64,000 nt of DNA from Reclinomonas americana ATCC 50394 (lineage: Eukaryota; Jakobida; Jakobea; Jakobida), in NCBI GenBank assembly GCA_048213135.1, contig PS015309.1, positions 42,434 through 106,433 of the forward strand, read 5' to 3'. Under the pieces are notes generated by a model. The model had not been told where the DNA came from, searched no databases, and worked only from the letters and a program-made list of their open reading frames with translations. Positions 62,180 to 64,000 of the stretch are shown one piece after another; within the stretch, counting starts at the first letter, position 1; each line of letters starts with the position of its first letter. The position numbers and the translations under genes are program-made.

Positions 62180-62495
62180 CAAGTTACCCCATTTTTGTGG
62201 GAGAAATGACAACTCCGTGACGTGAGATTTGATTCCCCTGTCCGAGTGAAAGTAAGTGGAAGATTGGCGGACTGCTGGCGCGTGGAGAGAGCGAGAGCGA
62301 GAGAGATAGATAGTAGTGCCGCCACGTAGATCACCACTGCCGTCGCTCGAGTGCTTGGGGACCTAGTTCGCCGTGTCAGCGTGGTTTGCTCTCGTCACTA
62401 GTATCTGGGAGGACAGTGGGAGTGCTAGTAGAGGCCACAACGGTAGAGAATCAACAGCTGGTGCGACTGCGGCAGTAGAGGGAGAGCTGTCAATC
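62180..62495. other. Intergenic stretch
   Basis: 316 bases between tandem genes. It holds a GA-rich run (62286-62310) and no reading frame I can support; probably the 3' UTR of the dehydrogenase and the promoter of the next gene. Confidence 0.4.
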
Positions 62496-64000
62496 ATGGG
62501 GCACTCGGAATCCAAGTCGGCGCGTGGTGAGGCTATCGTGTTTGGCGAGGTTTGTGCTGTGGGTGTACTGTGTTCTCGGTGGCCGGAACACGTCTCACCA
62601 GTCGTGCACAGGAGGGTGCCGGAAAGAACGAGCTGCTTCACATCGCAACGGTGCGTCTTTTGCTTGTCGTGTGAGGGGCCGGCGATCAACTTTTTCACCA
62701 ACATGGAATCGTTTTGTTTTTCTCCAGCGGCTTTACACCAACACTCCACTCAAAGTCGAAGCCGAGCGACATGGGCGTCTGCTCTTCAGTGAAGTGAGTT
62801 GTCGTCTCAGTTGCCGCGCCCCTTTCTCCCCTGCCGAGCTGACAAGGGCACACGTGTGGCAGGAACTCGTGGTGAAGCACGGAAGCGAAACCACCAAGAT
62901 TCTCTGGGTCTGCATCTCATGTTGTTGTTGTTGTTATCATTGATCTCCCTGCCCGTTACTCACGCATGCACGCACTGTACTCTCAGTGGAATACGGGCGA
63001 TTGGACGCACTTCTTCTCTGGCATGTCTGCCACGCAGAAGAAAACGTTCTTCTCGTCGGATCGGCGCTGTTATGTGATCGTGTACAGGTGAGTAATAATT
63101 ATTCCGAATGCATTTTGTGATCCCCAGTTATGACTGACCAGTGGATGGGGTGAACCAGCGTGACAAGTCGCCGTACATTCAATGCGGTGCATCAGGTATG
63201 CGGTTTGAATGCGAGGCGCGGGAGGGTCATTCATTCACTGACAATTCGGCGATGGCTGTTTTGCAGGTCATTCAGTGCCTCCGCCATTTCCAGAGTGGCC
63301 GCGGTGCTGCGCCGGTGCTGGTGGTTGGCACTGGAGTAGAGTGCGAAGTGGTTGGGCGAGAACGAGAAGTATCGAAAGAGGAAGCCATTGTTGAGTGGTC
63401 TGCTTTCGTGCTCGCAGCCTCACACGCTGACACTTACAGCATCGTTCGTCGCGCAGATGTTTGCACAGCAACACCACGCGCTATACATGGAATGTTCCGT
63501 GGTCACTGAGTGGCACGCGGAGCTTGTTATCCAAGTGGCAAGTTCCATCGGCATTCAGTGCAAGTTTCGTTGGCTTTGATTTGAGGGAGACCGTGCTGTG
63601 TGTGTGACACTAACCGAATGTCACAGCGGTCGACACGGACCCCTTGATGCGAAATCGGTGATTGCTGAGGCGCTGCGGGAAAACATTCCTGCCGATTCCG
63701 TGGTGCCCGTTGAGGTGCCTGCAGCGGGCTCTGCACAGCAAGCGCCGGTCGAAGCCCTCGTCGGTGGTGCGCACCCACACATGCAATTGATTATAGCTTC
63801 TTCGCTCACACGCATCACGTTTGCAGTGCCGGCCGTGCACGACCAGGGCTCCGTGTCTGACTCCGAGAATGTGTACATGGGGTCGAACTACACGCCGTGC
63901 CGAGCGGCATACGCGTTCATTGTCGACAACGAACGAGAGGAGATACCGGAGGGCTTTGTGGCCATCGAAGAGCTGCGCGCGCTCTATGTGTATCGCTCAA
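62496..64000 (+). CDS. Predicted N-myristoylated Ras-fold protein with degenerate GTPase motifs (runs off the right edge)
   Basis: ATG 62496: MGHSESKSARGEAIVFGE. MGxxxSK is an N-myristoylation type start. Splicing at about 62549-62610 gives GEEGAGKNELLHIAT, a P-loop with Asn where Ras proteins have Ser/Thr. Next RLYTNTPLKVEAERHGRLLF, then ELVVKHGSETTKILW spliced to WNTGDWTHFFSGMSATQKKT. The latter aligns with Ras ILDTAGQEEYSAMR but D, G and Q are replaced by N, D and W. DRRCYVIVYSVDG matches the strand after switch II, VIQCLRHFQSGRGAAPVLVV the helix and strand before NKxD (no NKxD seen), and ALYMECSVVTEWHAELVIQV the ECSAK region. Downstream exons (DAKSVIAEALRENIPADS; SVSDSENVYMGSNYTPCRAA) are not recognised. 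The assignment is by eye and rests on order and spacing. Confidence 0.6.

Overview
The window is 64 kb of a nuclear genome from a unicellular eukaryote. Nearly every gene is cut into short exons by very small GT-AG introns (about 40-110 bases). Many introns are runs of TG/CA or TC repeats. Intergenic spaces are tiny, often under 150 bases between divergent or convergent neighbours. Coding sequence is GC-rich and carries many homopolymer tracts (Ala, Gln, Thr, Asp, Pro, Ser). The gene content (COMMD3, augmin HAUS4, GSKIP, a UPF0193 protein, alpha-N-acetylglucosaminidase, Na+/K+-type P2C ATPase, Rh protein, ATG8, BTAF1/Mot1) fits a probably flagellated, phagotrophic protist. The lineage cannot be fixed from the sequence. 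Eight N-gaps break the window: 5890-6768, 35232-35576, 41552-41699, 42584-42687, 44891-45163, 48882-49226, 53658-53677 and 59537-59556. I see no tRNA, rRNA, CRISPR array or transposon. Coordinates of multi-exon genes span from the first to the last coding base I can support; exons were joined by eye.

Left part (1-24.5 kb): a partial Pro/Gly/Tyr-rich protein; a helical-repeat (TPR-like) protein; an ankyrin-repeat gene; an Amt/Mep ammonium transporter; a P2C (Na+/K+-type) ATPase with a very long N-terminal extension, an insertion in its 6/7 loop and altered ion-site residues; an Rh-type ammonia channel; an NmrA-like NAD(P)-binding protein; a UPF0193 (EVG1-like) protein; and a large disordered protein of unknown function. 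The run Amt - P2C ATPase - Rh puts three gene families that handle NH4+, K+ and Na+ side by side. The ankyrin gene lies on the same strand just downstream of Amt, across a gap, and could be its C-terminal extension.

Middle (24.5-44.5 kb): deoxyhypusine synthase; LSM1; the Mot1/BTAF1 TBP-removing ATPase; ATG8; an HGH1-like ARM protein; lysosomal alpha-N-acetylglucosaminidase; an unrecognised gene; and the cleavage stimulation factor CSTF2. These are mostly housekeeping genes for translation, mRNA decay, transcription, autophagy and 3' end formation.

Right part (44.5-64 kb): linker histone H1 (broken by a gap), a long coiled-coil protein, an LRR protein with a long acidic tail, a GSKIP-domain protein, HAUS4, COMMD3, an IscA-type Fe-S assembly protein (C-terminus not visible), an unresolved stretch, a large armadillo-repeat protein, a mitochondrial Leu/Phe/Val-type amino-acid dehydrogenase, and, running off the right edge, a predicted N-myristoylated Ras-fold protein whose nucleotide-binding motifs are all altered (a candidate pseudo-GTPase).

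The items most worth following up are the ammonium/cation transport cluster (possible Amt-ankyrin fusion, unusual P2C pump, Rh protein with an N-terminal helical extension) and the pseudo-GTPase at the right end.
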